DNA of 64,000 nt, from contig NZ_JAGUCO010000010.1 in assembly GCF_018271995.1 (NCBI RefSeq), forward strand, positions 83,540 through 147,539. Direction: 5' to 3'. The position numbers and the translations under genes were made by a program. This stretch comes from Carboxylicivirga linearis (GTDB taxonomy: Bacteria > Bacteroidota > Bacteroidia > Bacteroidales > Marinilabiliaceae). Below the pieces are notes generated by a model. The model ran no database searches, was not told where the DNA came from, and saw nothing but the letters and a program-made list of their open reading frames with translations. Positions 29,871-40,293 of this stretch are shown piece by piece (the stretch's first letter is position 1; each line of letters opens with the position of its first letter).

Positions 29871-32800
29871 ATGAAAATGAAAAAATTACCTTTTAAAGGG
29901 TGGTGTGTGCTTATGCTATTTAGCATTATTACACTACCGGGTGTTTCACAAACATTAAAACATTCGTATACTTTTGAAGATGGTACTTTTGAAGGTACTA
30001 CTGTTTATGATCAAATAGGTTCAGCAAACGGTACACTACAAGGTGCTGCCAGTGTTACTGGTGGCGAATTAGTATTAGCAGCCAACGGTGACTATGTATC
30101 TTTTGATGGTACTGTAATGGATTTAAATGCATATACTGGGGGTATTACCATTGAGTTTATGTATAATTCAACAGTGGGTGCAAATGCCGATCACTGGAAC
30201 TGGATTACTTATTTTGGAGGAGAATCAGGTGCCAGTAGTATTATGGCAGGGGTAAATACCTGGGGTGAATATAGACTATATAAAAATAATACCGATCCTA
30301 AAATTACAGTTGCTAGTAACGATGATGGTAAGTATCATCATGTAGTTGTGATTATGACCGATACTAAAATCGCAATGTATGCTGATGGAGCTCTGGTTGG
30401 TGAAGAGCTTACAGAAACCTATGCAATTGATGCTGCCTATGCCTACATCGGACGTGCCTATTGGGGTGATCCAACATGGGAGGGTGTTATTGATCAATTC
30501 AACATTTATGAAGGCGAAATGGATGCCGCTACAGTTGAAAGTAATTATATCGACTATGTAGGAGAAGATTATGTAAATGCTGATTTAGGCTCTCTTGCAT
30601 TTGCTCCGGGTGATATGACACCTGAGTTTGATGCTAATGAGCAAGATTATATTGTATATGTGCCTTACGGAGATACCCTAACTGTTGTTTCTGCTGAAGC
30701 AGTTGCAGGTGCTTCAAACTATGTGATTTATACCGACGATGGATCAGTTGTAGAAGATGATGGAGTAATAACTTTCGATGAAGCAGGAGAGTATTTAACT
30801 ATTCATGTTACTGCATTAAGTGGAAATGAAAAATATTATTATGTGGAGGTTCTTCACTATGCTGCCGAAACTTCAGAACGTTTATCAGATATAGAGGTTG
30901 TTGGTGGTACTTTAATAGGTGATTTTAATCCAGACACAACAGCCTACAATATCAGAGCCGATTACGGAGCTACTTCTGTTAATATTACCGGTGTGCCTTT
31001 TGGGGCTAATGCAACGGTAACAGGCGATGGTGAAATTAACCTTACTGATGGTGTAGCAACGACTACCATTCATGTTGTATCGGAAGATACCAATAGTGAA
31101 ATGGATTATAACGTAACTATTTACGCAACAGAAGTAACAACCGGAGTTGATTATTATTTACAGCACGAAGCTTCGGGTTATGTTTTGAGTGAAAGTGAAG
31201 AAGAATATAACCTTATAAAAATATACGAACCTTATAACGAACCTACTCAGTTGTTTAAGTTTGTTGCAACCGATGTGGATGGTCAGTATTATATCCAGAA
31301 TCAAAACGAAAATTACCTGAGATTAGCTCCTGCTGAAGGAGACCAGGTTTGGGATATGATTATGCAGTCATCAATAATGACCGACGAGGATAGCTGTCGT
31401 TTTGAGTTGAACGAATTTGAACAAGGACGTTTCCAGATTATTTCAGTGGCCCGTGCCAATGAATTCGAAAATGTATTTATGGGAACCAATAATTCTGACC
31501 TGTTTGGTGGTGTTTACTCAGATAAATGGGATGGAAATGAATTGGCTGTGTGGTCAATTGTTACTCCAAATCAGTTAGAAACTCAATATAATACATATTT
31601 AGAGTCGTTAAGTGTTCTTGACAATGCTTTAATACCTTCATTTAATGCTACGGTTACTGAGTATCGTGTGGTATTGCCGGCAGAAACCACTCAGTTTACA
31701 GTTGAAGCTTCCGCTATGCATGATAATTCCACCGTTAGCGGAGTAGGTACGTATGATGTTGCAGCTGAAGGAACAGGTAGTGTTACGGTTACAGTAACCA
31801 ATGGAGGGCAAACACGCGATTACGTTATTAGCTATCTTGTGTACAACGAGGATTTTGCCTTAATGCATTCTTATACCTTCCTTGATGGTACAGCAAAAGA
31901 CGAAGTGAGCGGTGCTGACGGTGTTGTGCATGGAGGAGCCATTGATCAGGGGGTTTATACAACCAGCGAATTAGGTGAGTATATTGAGTTGCCTGCAGCT
32001 GATATAGCTATTAATACCTATCCAAGTCTTACGTTTGAGCACTGGATTAGAGCTAATACAGAAGAAGCCAATGCAAATTCAAATACAATGATTTCCACGT
32101 TTGGTAGAACTGATTACTACGGATATGACTATGTGTATACTTCGGCAAAAAGTAGAGCAGCTATGAGCGCAACAGTTACTGAAAATCCATGGAGCAATGA
32201 AAATGGTATTGACGGTGATAATCTGGATCTTGATCTAACAGGTAATTTACACCATTTGGTAACAATAATAACCAATGAGGCAATGTTCTTTTATGTTGAT
32301 GGTCAGCAAGCAGGTGATCCGGTTGCGTTAAATGACAATAACAGAATTGCTTACTTAAGCAACGATGCAGCATACTTGTGTAAATCAATTTACGAAGCAG
32401 ATAATAGCTGGATTGGTTCGATTGAAGAATTTAACATCTATTCAGGTGTTATGGACGGTGCTACTATTCTGGAGAACTTAGCTAGCGGACCAAAACAATA
32501 TGCCGGAAACGATGCCACCTTAAGTGATTTAACCATTGATGGGGTAACGATTGAAGATTTCCATTCTGCTACCTTTAACTATATAGTTACAGTTGAAGAA
32601 GGGGTAACTCCGGTAATTGCAGCTACAACCAAGGAAGTAAATGCAACTTATGAGGTTAATGGTCCTTCAGCAATTCCTGGAACTGCAACAGTTGTGGTTA
32701 CTGCTGCCGATGGAGAAACAACAGCTACTTATACCATTGAGTTTGATACCCCAACTGGTATTGGTTCACCAAAAGAAGGTGCAATAAAAGTTTATCCAAC

Positions 32801-32999
32801 TGTTTCTACTGGCCAATTTACAGTTGAAATGGAAGGTCAGTCTTCGGTTATTGGAGTTTATGACCTTGCGGGAAGATTAGTTAAACAAATTATAACAAAA
32901 GCGCAACGCGAAGTAATTACCATCGATCAAAAAGGAATGTACATTGTAAAAGTTGATTGCGAAGGAAAAACAAAATTGTTTAAGGTGTTTAAACAATAG
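29871..32999 (+). CDS. Large secreted multi-module protein B (LamG, cadherin-like, beta-trefoil, LamG; T9SS type A)
   Basis: 1042 aa, signal peptide ~1-27 (GVSQ). Order: LamG lectin domain (~28-235, LKHSYTFEDGTFEGTTVYDQ...IDQFNIYEGEMDAATVES), two cadherin-like beta-sandwich units (~240-420), beta-trefoil (~423-565, TTGVDYYLQHEASGY, NENYLRLAP, CRFELNEFEQGRFQIISVAR), cadherin-like unit (~575-655), second LamG (~662-870), cadherin-like unit and type-A sorting domain (~971-1042, KVYPTVSTGQFTVEMEG...LFKVFKQ). From the first cadherin-like unit onward it is close to protein D. The LamG and trefoil folds point to carbohydrate or matrix binding on the cell surface. No enzyme motif is seen. Three of its four paralogous neighbours are on the same strand, but each has its own terminator. 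Confidence 0.88.
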   Translation: MKMKKLPFKGWCVLMLFSIITLPGVSQTLKHSYTFEDGTFEGTTVYDQIGSANGTLQGAASVTGGELVLAANGDYVSFDGTVMDLNAYTGGITIEFMYNSTVGANADHWNWITYFGGESGASSIMAGVNTWGEYRLYKNNTDPKITVASNDDGKYHHVVVIMTDTKIAMYADGALVGEELTETYAIDAAYAYIGRAYWGDPTWEGVIDQFNIYEGEMDAATVESNYIDYVGEDYVNADLGSLAFAPGDMTPEFDANEQDYIVYVPYGDTLTVVSAEAVAGASNYVIYTDDGSVVEDDGVITFDEAGEYLTIHVTALSGNEKYYYVEVLHYAAETSERLSDIEVVGGTLIGDFNPDTTAYNIRADYGATSVNITGVPFGANATVTGDGEINLTDGVATTTIHVVSEDTNSEMDYNVTIYATEVTTGVDYYLQHEASGYVLSESEEEYNLIKIYEPYNEPTQLFKFVATDVDGQYYIQNQNENYLRLAPAEGDQVWDMIMQSSIMTDEDSCRFELNEFEQGRFQIISVARANEFENVFMGTNNSDLFGGVYSDKWDGNELAVWSIVTPNQLETQYNTYLESLSVLDNALIPSFNATVTEYRVVLPAETTQFTVEASAMHDNSTVSGVGTYDVAAEGTGSVTVTVTNGGQTRDYVISYLVYNEDFALMHSYTFLDGTAKDEVSGADGVVHGGAIDQGVYTTSELGEYIELPAADIAINTYPSLTFEHWIRANTEEANANSNTMISTFGRTDYYGYDYVYTSAKSRAAMSATVTENPWSNENGIDGDNLDLDLTGNLHHLVTIITNEAMFFYVDGQQAGDPVALNDNNRIAYLSNDAAYLCKSIYEADNSWIGSIEEFNIYSGVMDGATILENLASGPKQYAGNDATLSDLTIDGVTIEDFHSATFNYIVTVEEGVTPVIAATTKEVNATYEVNGPSAIPGTATVVVTAADGETTATYTIEFDTPTGIGSPKEGAIKVYPTVSTGQFTVEMEGQSSVIGVYDLAGRLVKQIITKAQREVITIDQKGMYIVKVDCEGKTKLFKVFKQ

Positions 33000-33020
33000 G
33001 GATTTATGTAAATGATATCG

Positions 33021-33054
33021 AGGGGCTATCTAATTTAGGTAGCCCCTTTCTTTT
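33021..33054 (+). terminator. Terminator of secreted protein B gene
   Basis: Stem AGGGGCTATCTAA with TTAGGTAGCCCCT (33021-33047), followed by TTCTTTT. Confidence 0.85.
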
Positions 33055-33233
33055 GTGCTGTTTTAAAATAAGTGACATTTTAAATCGAATTTGTTAAAGT
33101 GTAAGAATGTTAAAAAAAGTAACATTGAGTTAGTGTTTGTTTAAACTTACAAGTGATTTTATAGCGATAATTCAAGATAAAAACAAATATTTTTTTTAAC
33201 TTTTTAAATCTCTAATTTTTAATTTAAGTTATT

Positions 33234-36200
33234 ATGAAAAAAGGATTTTTACTTTTAAAATTCTGGAGTGTTTTAATGGTGCTGGGAATTTTCTCAACAG
33301 CATCCTTAACCGGGCAAACATTAATGCACTCATATACCTTTGAAGATGGTACCTTTGAAGGAACTACTGTTTATGATCAAACAGGAGATTTAGATGGAAC
33401 TTTAGGTGGCGATAGAATCTCCATTGCAGATGGTATGTGTACTGTTGCAGGGGCTACTGCCAATAATCATGGATGGATGTCTGTAGATGGAACCGCATTA
33501 GCTCTTAACTCTTATTCTTCTATTACATTTGAGGCATTTCTTGTTGCCGGTGATAATGAGAATAATGGTGTGTTTACAATGTTAGGTTATTTTGGTGGAA
33601 CTACACCAGGAGATAATTGTTTTTGGTATCAGCCAACACGTTCGGGTAATGAATCAAGAGCAGAAACAGATAATGGAACTGCTACAATCACAGCAGCTGC
33701 TGGAGAAGTGGAATTAGATGACGGTAAAATGCATCATGTTGTTGTGGTATTAACTGGTACTGAGTTATCGTATTACCTCGATGGAGCTTTATTGAGTCAG
33801 GTGTCAACCGAAGGAGCCGATTATATTAGCACCATTGGTACCGATGTAGCCAACTTCTTTAGAGGTGTTGATGGTTGGAATGACCCTAATTATAATGGAT
33901 CTGTTGATGAGTTTAATATCTATGACGGAGCAATGGATCAGACTACTATCGAAAGCCGTTGGGTAGATTACGTAGGTGATGATTATATAAATTCAAGTCT
34001 GGCTAGTTTATCGGCTACTCCCGGAGAGTTTGAGGATCCTTTTGACCCTGCAGTATTTGATAATTACCTGAATGTACCGTATGCAACAACCCAGGTTGAA
34101 TTTGATATTGTTACAGCGGCAGATGTAGCAACCTATACAGTATATGAAGGTACGTCGGGCGATGAGTTTACAGATGACATTGTAACCTTTGATGAAAATG
34201 GAATTGATATTGTTATTGAAGTTTTTGCATTAAGTGGTACATCAACCAAATATTATGTATCTATTTATGTTGATGAGGGTACTTATGATGATCGTTTACA
34301 GGATATTGAACTTTCAGTATCAGCCTTAGATCCTGTATTTGATCCTGATGTTCTGGATTATAGTGTTATCGTACCAAATGGAACAGCATCAGTTGATGTT
34401 GCTGGAATTCCTTTTTATTCTGCAACTACAGTAACAGGTAATGGAACGGTTACTATAACAGGTGGTACAGGATCTATCTCACTTACTACAGTAGCTGAAA
34501 CAGGTGGTGCAACAAGAACATATAATGTTTCTTTCACCGAAGCTGATGGTCTTAACTATGCTCTTAATCTCGATGGTAATGATGGTCAGACAAGTAATGT
34601 TGATATCTCAGGTTTGAATTTAACAACCTTACCTTATACCATGGAAATGTGGTTCAAGCCAAGTGCAGTTCCACAATCGGATTATGCTGGAATGATAATG
34701 AATGGTAGTAATACAGTTAACGGAATGAGTTATGTGGGATGGCAGAGAGATTATGATGCCATGCGATTGAATGCTACCGGAAATGGTGATCAGTATGCAG
34801 GACCAACCGTAACACATGAAATTACAGAGGGGTGGCATCATGTGGCAGCTATTGTAACTGAAAACTCAAGAACTCTTATTTTAGATGGTGTTGAATATAA
34901 CGAAGCAGCCAACTTTACACCAGTTGACTGGACACAGGAAAAAACTTATATAGGAGCATGGGATGGCTATTGGTCTCGCACATTTAGTGGATTAGTAGAT
35001 GAAGTTAAAATCTGGAATGATTCAATTTCACCTGAGATATTAAGTGCTAATAAATACGATGCCTTAAATGGCGATGAAACTGGTTTGTTGGCATATTATA
35101 GTTTCGACCTGCAAAATAGCTCACAAGCGGTGGATATGGCCGCAGATGCACACCATGGTTTAATAACCGGTGGTACCTATGAAGTTTCATTCGATAGAGC
35201 TAATCTTGAATTATCTTCTTTAATGATTGATGATGAGATGATCCAAGGATTTGTCTCAACTGCAACTGAATACCGGATAACATTGCCTGTTGGAACTACA
35301 ACCATAAATGTGGCTGCAACTACTGCTGATGCAACTGCAAAAATTTCCGGAGTGGGTGATATTAATGTTTCAGATGGAGCGGGTTCAATAATATTGACTG
35401 TTACATCAGCTGATGATTTGTATTCGAGAGACTATGTAATACATTATCTGCTTGATACAGAATTAACGCTAATGCATTCTTATACATTTACCGATGGTAC
35501 AGCACGTGATACAATTAGTGGAGCAAATGGGTTTGTAACTGGTGGATTTATCGAAAATGGTATGTTTGTAAGTGACCCAACTGGATATGTTACTTTACCA
35601 GCCGAAGATATTGCTATCAATTCTTTCCCATCTATCACCATGGAAGCATATGTGAAGGCTGGTAACAATACAGGTAATACAATGCTTACCTATTGGGGTG
35701 GTTTATCAGGAAGCAATACCTATTGGGTTTCAGTGCAAAATGAAGCTGATTATACTAGAGCTACAGTTGATCAAGGGAGTGGACAGTATAGATCAGAGAC
35801 AGCAGGAGAGGCAGCGGAAGACGGAATTTACCATTATGTAACTACCTTAACCAATGATTCAATTTCATTATACATTAATGGAGCAGCTATTGGTAAAACA
35901 GCTCTTCCGGCTGATTATAGTATTTACGGATTGAGTAACGAAAATGCATGGATTTGCTATAGTGGTTATGCAGCTGATCCTGTTTGGTTAGGTTCTGTAT
36001 ACGAGTTTAATGTATATTCCGGAGAAATGGATGATATTACCATTCTTAACAGAGCACAGAACTTACCTGAAGAAGATAATACTATGGATGCCACTTTAAG
36101 TACATTAAGATTGGATGGTGATACTATCGAAGGATTCCATTCGGCCAATTTGGAATATACGGTTGCATTGGAAGATGGAACAGTGCCAGTAATTGATGGA

Positions 36201-36581
36201 GTTGTTAAAGTAGATGGAGCTGAAATAACAACCATTACACCACCGGATGCAATTCCTGGTGTGGGTACTGTTTTGGTTACTGCTTTAGATGGAACCACAA
36301 CCAATACTTATACAATCAATTTTGAGATTGCAACCGGAGTAGAAAAACCTGTTAAAGAAAGTGCAATTAAGGTTTATCCTACAGTTTCAACAGGTGAGTT
36401 TACGGTTGAAATGGAAGGACAAACTTCTATGATTACGGTATACGATTTAGCTGGTAGATTAGTGAAACAAGTTAAAACCAATTCGCAAAGAGAAATTATT
36501 TCACTGAATCAAAAAGGTATGTATATTGTTAAAGTTCACTCAGACGATGAAACTAAATTATTTAAGGTTTTCAAGAGATAA
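33234..36581 (+). CDS. Large secreted multi-module protein C (three LamG domains, cadherin-like; T9SS type A)
   Basis: 1115 aa, signal peptide ~1-27 (TASLTGQ). Order: LamG (~28-245), two cadherin-like units (~250-432), a second LamG (~438-638, ALNLDGNDGQTSNVDISG...GLVDEVKIWNDSISPEI) exactly where paralogues A, B and D carry a beta-trefoil, a cadherin-like unit (~650-735), a third LamG (~743-942, LMHSYTFTDGTARD...VYEFNVYSGEMDD), a cadherin-like unit and the type-A sorting domain (~1042-1115). The first ~245 residues and the 5' leader (TCTCTAATT...AAGTTATTATGAAAAAA) are almost the same as in protein D. The architecture implies a surface-attached lectin-like adhesin with altered specificity. No catalytic motif is seen. 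Confidence 0.88.
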   Translation: MKKGFLLLKFWSVLMVLGIFSTASLTGQTLMHSYTFEDGTFEGTTVYDQTGDLDGTLGGDRISIADGMCTVAGATANNHGWMSVDGTALALNSYSSITFEAFLVAGDNENNGVFTMLGYFGGTTPGDNCFWYQPTRSGNESRAETDNGTATITAAAGEVELDDGKMHHVVVVLTGTELSYYLDGALLSQVSTEGADYISTIGTDVANFFRGVDGWNDPNYNGSVDEFNIYDGAMDQTTIESRWVDYVGDDYINSSLASLSATPGEFEDPFDPAVFDNYLNVPYATTQVEFDIVTAADVATYTVYEGTSGDEFTDDIVTFDENGIDIVIEVFALSGTSTKYYVSIYVDEGTYDDRLQDIELSVSALDPVFDPDVLDYSVIVPNGTASVDVAGIPFYSATTVTGNGTVTITGGTGSISLTTVAETGGATRTYNVSFTEADGLNYALNLDGNDGQTSNVDISGLNLTTLPYTMEMWFKPSAVPQSDYAGMIMNGSNTVNGMSYVGWQRDYDAMRLNATGNGDQYAGPTVTHEITEGWHHVAAIVTENSRTLILDGVEYNEAANFTPVDWTQEKTYIGAWDGYWSRTFSGLVDEVKIWNDSISPEILSANKYDALNGDETGLLAYYSFDLQNSSQAVDMAADAHHGLITGGTYEVSFDRANLELSSLMIDDEMIQGFVSTATEYRITLPVGTTTINVAATTADATAKISGVGDINVSDGAGSIILTVTSADDLYSRDYVIHYLLDTELTLMHSYTFTDGTARDTISGANGFVTGGFIENGMFVSDPTGYVTLPAEDIAINSFPSITMEAYVKAGNNTGNTMLTYWGGLSGSNTYWVSVQNEADYTRATVDQGSGQYRSETAGEAAEDGIYHYVTTLTNDSISLYINGAAIGKTALPADYSIYGLSNENAWICYSGYAADPVWLGSVYEFNVYSGEMDDITILNRAQNLPEEDNTMDATLSTLRLDGDTIEGFHSANLEYTVALEDGTVPVIDGVVKVDGAEITTITPPDAIPGVGTVLVTALDGTTTNTYTINFEIATGVEKPVKESAIKVYPTVSTGEFTVEMEGQTSMITVYDLAGRLVKQVKTNSQREIISLNQKGMYIVKVHSDDETKLFKVFKR

Positions 36582-36615
36582 TTAATAGATGGAATATTTT
36601 GAAGTTGAATTTAGG

Positions 36616-36643
36616 AAGAGGTCTGTTAGACCTCTTCTTTTTT
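36616..36643 (+). terminator. Terminator of secreted protein C gene
   Basis: Perfect 9-bp stem AAGAGGTCT (36616-36624) and AGACCTCTT (36628-36636) with a 3-nt loop, then CTTTTTT. Confidence 0.9.
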
Positions 36644-36668
36644 ATTATTTAGAAAAGAGTATATAAAT

Positions 36669-36704
36669 AAAAAATATAAAAAATATAAAAAATATAAAAA
36701 ATAT
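36669..36704. repeat. Four tandem copies of AAAAAATAT
   Basis: Exact 9-bp unit repeated four times, giving A-tracts at near-helical spacing, about 290 bp upstream of protein D. It could be a bent-DNA element or a site of slipped-strand length change. Confidence 0.9.
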
Positions 36705-36996
36705 CACCAATCATATTTATACATCTACATATAAGAAATTAAAATGGGTTCGTGATTTTTTTAACACTTTTTGTTCAGACTAGAACTTAAATTTATTGTT
36801 GATATATTAGTGCTAAAGGGTAGAATATTTGTATATTGGGGTGAGTTATGTTGCTGTGAGTTATCTTTAGGTAGGTTTATTTCTGACGAATTATTTTACG
36901 ATTGTGCCGAAAAAGTAACAAAGTAAAGAAACTAATACTAATAAATTGTGCAACACAAATTAACAATTTATATCTCTAATTATTAATTAAGTTACT

Positions 36997-39900
36997 ATGA
37001 AAAAAAGATTTCTACTTTTAAAATTCTGGTATATTTTTATTGTGCTGGCAACTGTTTCAACCGCATCCTTAACCGGGCAAACATTAATGCACTCATATAC
37101 CTTTGAAGATGGTACTTTTGAAGGAAGTACTGTTTTTGATCAGACAGGGGATTTAGATGGAACCCTGGGAGGTGATCGTATTTCTATTGCTGATGGTATG
37201 TGTACTGTTTCTGGAGCTACTGCCAATAATCATGGGTGGATCTCATTAGATGGAACTGCTTTAGCGCTGAATACTTATACTGCTATTACATTTGAGGCGT
37301 TTCTTGTTGCCGGTGATAATGAGAATGGTAGTTTTACTATGCTAGGTTATTTTGGTACATCCACGCCGGGGAATGGTTGTTTTTGGTATCAGCCATCACG
37401 TTCGGGCAATGAATCAAGAGCAGAGACAAATAATACATCGACAACAATAACAGCCGCCGTTCCAGAAGTGGAGTTGGATGATGGTAAAATGCATCATGTT
37501 GTTGTGGTGCTGACAGGTACTGAGTTGTCGTATTACCTCGATGGAGCCTTATTAGCTCAAACATCAACAGAAGGGGCCGATTTTATCGGTACCATTGGTA
37601 CCGATGTAGCCAATTTCTTTAGAGGTGTTGATGGTTGGAATGATCCAAACTATAATGGATCAGTGGATGAGTTTAATATTTACGATGGAGCAATGGATCA
37701 GACTACAATAGAGAGTCGTTGGGTTACATATGTTGGAGAAGACTATCTTAATGCAGATTTAGCCTCTATTTCATGTACACCAGGTGATCTGACACCAACG
37801 TTTGATCCTGCTGAACTAGATTATACTGTATATGTGCCTTATGGAGATACAACAACAGTTATTAGTGTTGAAACGGCTGCTGATGTGGCAAGCTATACCA
37901 TTTATACGTACGATGGAACAGTTGTTGGAGATGATGGAGTGGTCACTTTTACCGAGGATGGAGAGAATCTAACCATTTATGTTACTGCTTTAAGTGGAGA
38001 TGAAAAGTATTATTATGTGGATGTTTATCAGTATCCTGAAAAAACATCTGAGCGTTTATCTGATATAGAGGTTACAGGTGGTACTTTAATAGGTGACTTT
38101 AATCCTGATTCAACTTCTTACAATATCAGAGCTGATTACGGTGCAACTTTAGTTGAGATTACCGGTGTGCCTTTTGGGTCTGGAGCTACTGTAACAGGTG
38201 ACGGCGTAATTAACCTTACTGACGGTGTTGGATCAGCTACCATTCATGTTGTGTCGGAAGATGCAAACAGTGAAATGGATTATAATGTAACTATTTACGC
38301 AACAGAAATAACAACCGGAGTTGATTATTACCTTCAGCACGAAGCTTCGGGCTATGTTGTAGGTGAAAGTGGCGAAGAGTATAATATGATTAAAATCTAT
38401 GAGCCTTATAATGAACCTACTCAATTATTTCAGTTTGTATCAACTGATGTAGCAGGTCAGTATTATATCCAAAACAAAAATGGTAATTACCTAAGATTAG
38501 CTCCAAAGAACGGAGATCAGGTATGGGATATGATAATGCAGCCTACTATAATGGTAGAGGAAGATAGCTGTCGTTTTGAGTTGAATGAATTTGAACAGGG
38601 ACGTTTCCAGATCGTTTCAGTGGCTCGTGCCAATGAATTTGAAAATGTATTTATGGGAACCAATAATTCTAACCTGTTTGGTGGAGTTTACTCAGATAAA
38701 TGGGATGGAAATGAAATGGCTTATTGGTCAATTGTAACACCGGATCAGATAGATGTTCAATACAATACTTATTTAGAGTCGTTAAGTGTTCTTGACAATG
38801 CTTTAATACCTTCTTTTGATGCTACTGTTACTGAGTATCGTGTTGTATTACCAGAAGGAACTGCTCAGTTTACCGTTGAGGCTATAGCTCAGCATGTTAG
38901 TGCAACAGTTGCTGGAGCAGGTACAATTGATGTGGCAGCTGAAGGAGAAGGTAGTGTTACTGTTACCGTAACCAATGGAGGGCAAACACGTGATTACGTT
39001 ATTAGTTATGTATTATACAGTGAAGATTTTGCCTTAATGCATTCTTATACATTCCTTGATGGTACAGCAAAAGACGAAGTGAGCGGTGCTGATGGTGTTG
39101 TGTACGGAGGAGCTATTGACCAAGGTGTTTTTACAGCCAGCCAATTAGGGGAGTATATTGAGTTACCTGCAGGAGATATAGCTATTAATACATACACAAG
39201 TGTTACGTTTGAACATTTTATAAGAGCTAATACAGAAGGAGCCAATACAAATTCAAATACAATGATCTCTGCATTTGGCCGATCTGATGGATATGGATAC
39301 GACTATTTCTTTACTTCGGCTAAAAGTAGAGCGGCTATTAGTGCAACGGTTACTGAAAATCCATGGGAGAATGAAAGTGGTGTTACTGGTACTGATCTGG
39401 ATGCTGACCTAACAGGTGCTTTACATCATTTGGTAGCAATTATTACTAAGGATGCTTTGTATTTTTATGTTGATGGATCGATAGCAGGTGATCCGGTTGC
39501 TTTAAATGAAAATAACAGAGTTGAATATTTAAGTAACGAGGTAGCCTATTTGTTCAAATCTGTTTACCCAAATGATAATACCTGGATTGGTTCGATTGAA
39601 GAGTTTAATATCTATGCTGGTGTAATGGATGATGCTACTATTCTTGAAAACTCTATCGCTGGACCAAAAGCATATGCCGGAAACGATGCAACCTTAAGTG
39701 ATTTAACTGTTAATGGAGTGACTATTGAAGGTTTCCATTCTGCTACTTTTAACTATATGGTTACAGTTGAAGAAGGGGTAACTCCGGTAATTGTAGCTAC
39801 AACCAAGGAAGCAAATGCAACTTATGAGGTTAATGGTCCTTCAGCAATTCCTGGAACTGCAACGGTTGTGGTTACTGCTGCTGACGGTGAAACAACCAAT

Positions 39901-40173
39901 ACTTACACAATAGAGTTTGATACAGCAACTGGTATTGGTTCATCTACTGAAGGAGGAATAAAAGTTTATCCAACAGTATCAACTGGTGAGTTTACAGTAG
40001 AAATGGAAGGTCAAACTTCTTTAATAACTGTTTATGATTTAGCTGGTAGATTAGTTAAGCAGGTGAAATCAAACACTCAACGTGAGATCATTTCAATTGA
40101 CCAAAAAGGAATGTACATTGTAAAAGTAGAATCTGATGGAGACACTAAATTATTTAAAGTCTTTAAAAGATAA
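36997..40173 (+). CDS. Large secreted multi-module protein D, mosaic of B and C (T9SS type A)
   Basis: 1058 aa, signal peptide ~1-27. Residues ~1-245 (LamG) match protein C almost throughout (TGDLDGTLGGDRISIADGMC, VANFFRGVDGWNDPNYNGSV). From about residue 255 to the end it matches protein B instead: cadherin-like units, beta-trefoil (~438-581, TTGVDYYLQHEASGYVVGE), cadherin-like unit, LamG (~679-884, FALMHSYTFLDGTAKDEVSG), cadherin-like unit and type-A sorting domain (~986-1058, LFKVFKR). This points to recombination between neighbouring paralogues. The same surface-binding role as B and C is expected. It ends 177 bp before the membrane AraC regulator, with a strong terminator between them. 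Confidence 0.88.
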   Translation: MKKRFLLLKFWYIFIVLATVSTASLTGQTLMHSYTFEDGTFEGSTVFDQTGDLDGTLGGDRISIADGMCTVSGATANNHGWISLDGTALALNTYTAITFEAFLVAGDNENGSFTMLGYFGTSTPGNGCFWYQPSRSGNESRAETNNTSTTITAAVPEVELDDGKMHHVVVVLTGTELSYYLDGALLAQTSTEGADFIGTIGTDVANFFRGVDGWNDPNYNGSVDEFNIYDGAMDQTTIESRWVTYVGEDYLNADLASISCTPGDLTPTFDPAELDYTVYVPYGDTTTVISVETAADVASYTIYTYDGTVVGDDGVVTFTEDGENLTIYVTALSGDEKYYYVDVYQYPEKTSERLSDIEVTGGTLIGDFNPDSTSYNIRADYGATLVEITGVPFGSGATVTGDGVINLTDGVGSATIHVVSEDANSEMDYNVTIYATEITTGVDYYLQHEASGYVVGESGEEYNMIKIYEPYNEPTQLFQFVSTDVAGQYYIQNKNGNYLRLAPKNGDQVWDMIMQPTIMVEEDSCRFELNEFEQGRFQIVSVARANEFENVFMGTNNSNLFGGVYSDKWDGNEMAYWSIVTPDQIDVQYNTYLESLSVLDNALIPSFDATVTEYRVVLPEGTAQFTVEAIAQHVSATVAGAGTIDVAAEGEGSVTVTVTNGGQTRDYVISYVLYSEDFALMHSYTFLDGTAKDEVSGADGVVYGGAIDQGVFTASQLGEYIELPAGDIAINTYTSVTFEHFIRANTEGANTNSNTMISAFGRSDGYGYDYFFTSAKSRAAISATVTENPWENESGVTGTDLDADLTGALHHLVAIITKDALYFYVDGSIAGDPVALNENNRVEYLSNEVAYLFKSVYPNDNTWIGSIEEFNIYAGVMDDATILENSIAGPKAYAGNDATLSDLTVNGVTIEGFHSATFNYMVTVEEGVTPVIVATTKEANATYEVNGPSAIPGTATVVVTAADGETTNTYTIEFDTATGIGSSTEGGIKVYPTVSTGEFTVEMEGQTSLITVYDLAGRLVKQVKSNTQREIISIDQKGMYIVKVESDGDTKLFKVFKR

Positions 40174-40198
40174 TTGATATTTTATTTTAGTTAGAGAG

Positions 40199-40220
40199 GG
40201 GGCCTAATGGCCCCTTTTTT
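40199..40220 (+). terminator. Terminator of secreted protein D gene
   Basis: Stem GGGGCC/GGCCCC with loop TAAT (40199-40214), then six T residues. Confidence 0.88.
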
Positions 40221-40293
40221 AATGGAATAAATTGAATCCTAAAATAGATATGTATTCAGTATTGATATATTACGCATGTTGCAAATAATTCAG

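Larger units (their letters stand above)
36582..36996. other. Spacer between secreted proteins C and D
   Basis: 415 bp. It contains a terminator (36616-36643), then a 9-bp tandem repeat (36669-36704) and an AT-rich leader that copies the leader of protein C just before the ATG. No gene is seen. Confidence 0.65.

Noticed and set aside
35966..36304. Antisense 112-codon frame inside secreted protein C
   Set aside because: Ser/Val/Thr-rich mirror of a repetitive beta-sandwich gene; no start context and not kept in the paralogues.
36669..36704. Short tandem repeat considered as a CRISPR array
   Set aside because: Repeat unit is 9 bp with no spacers, and no cas genes are present.
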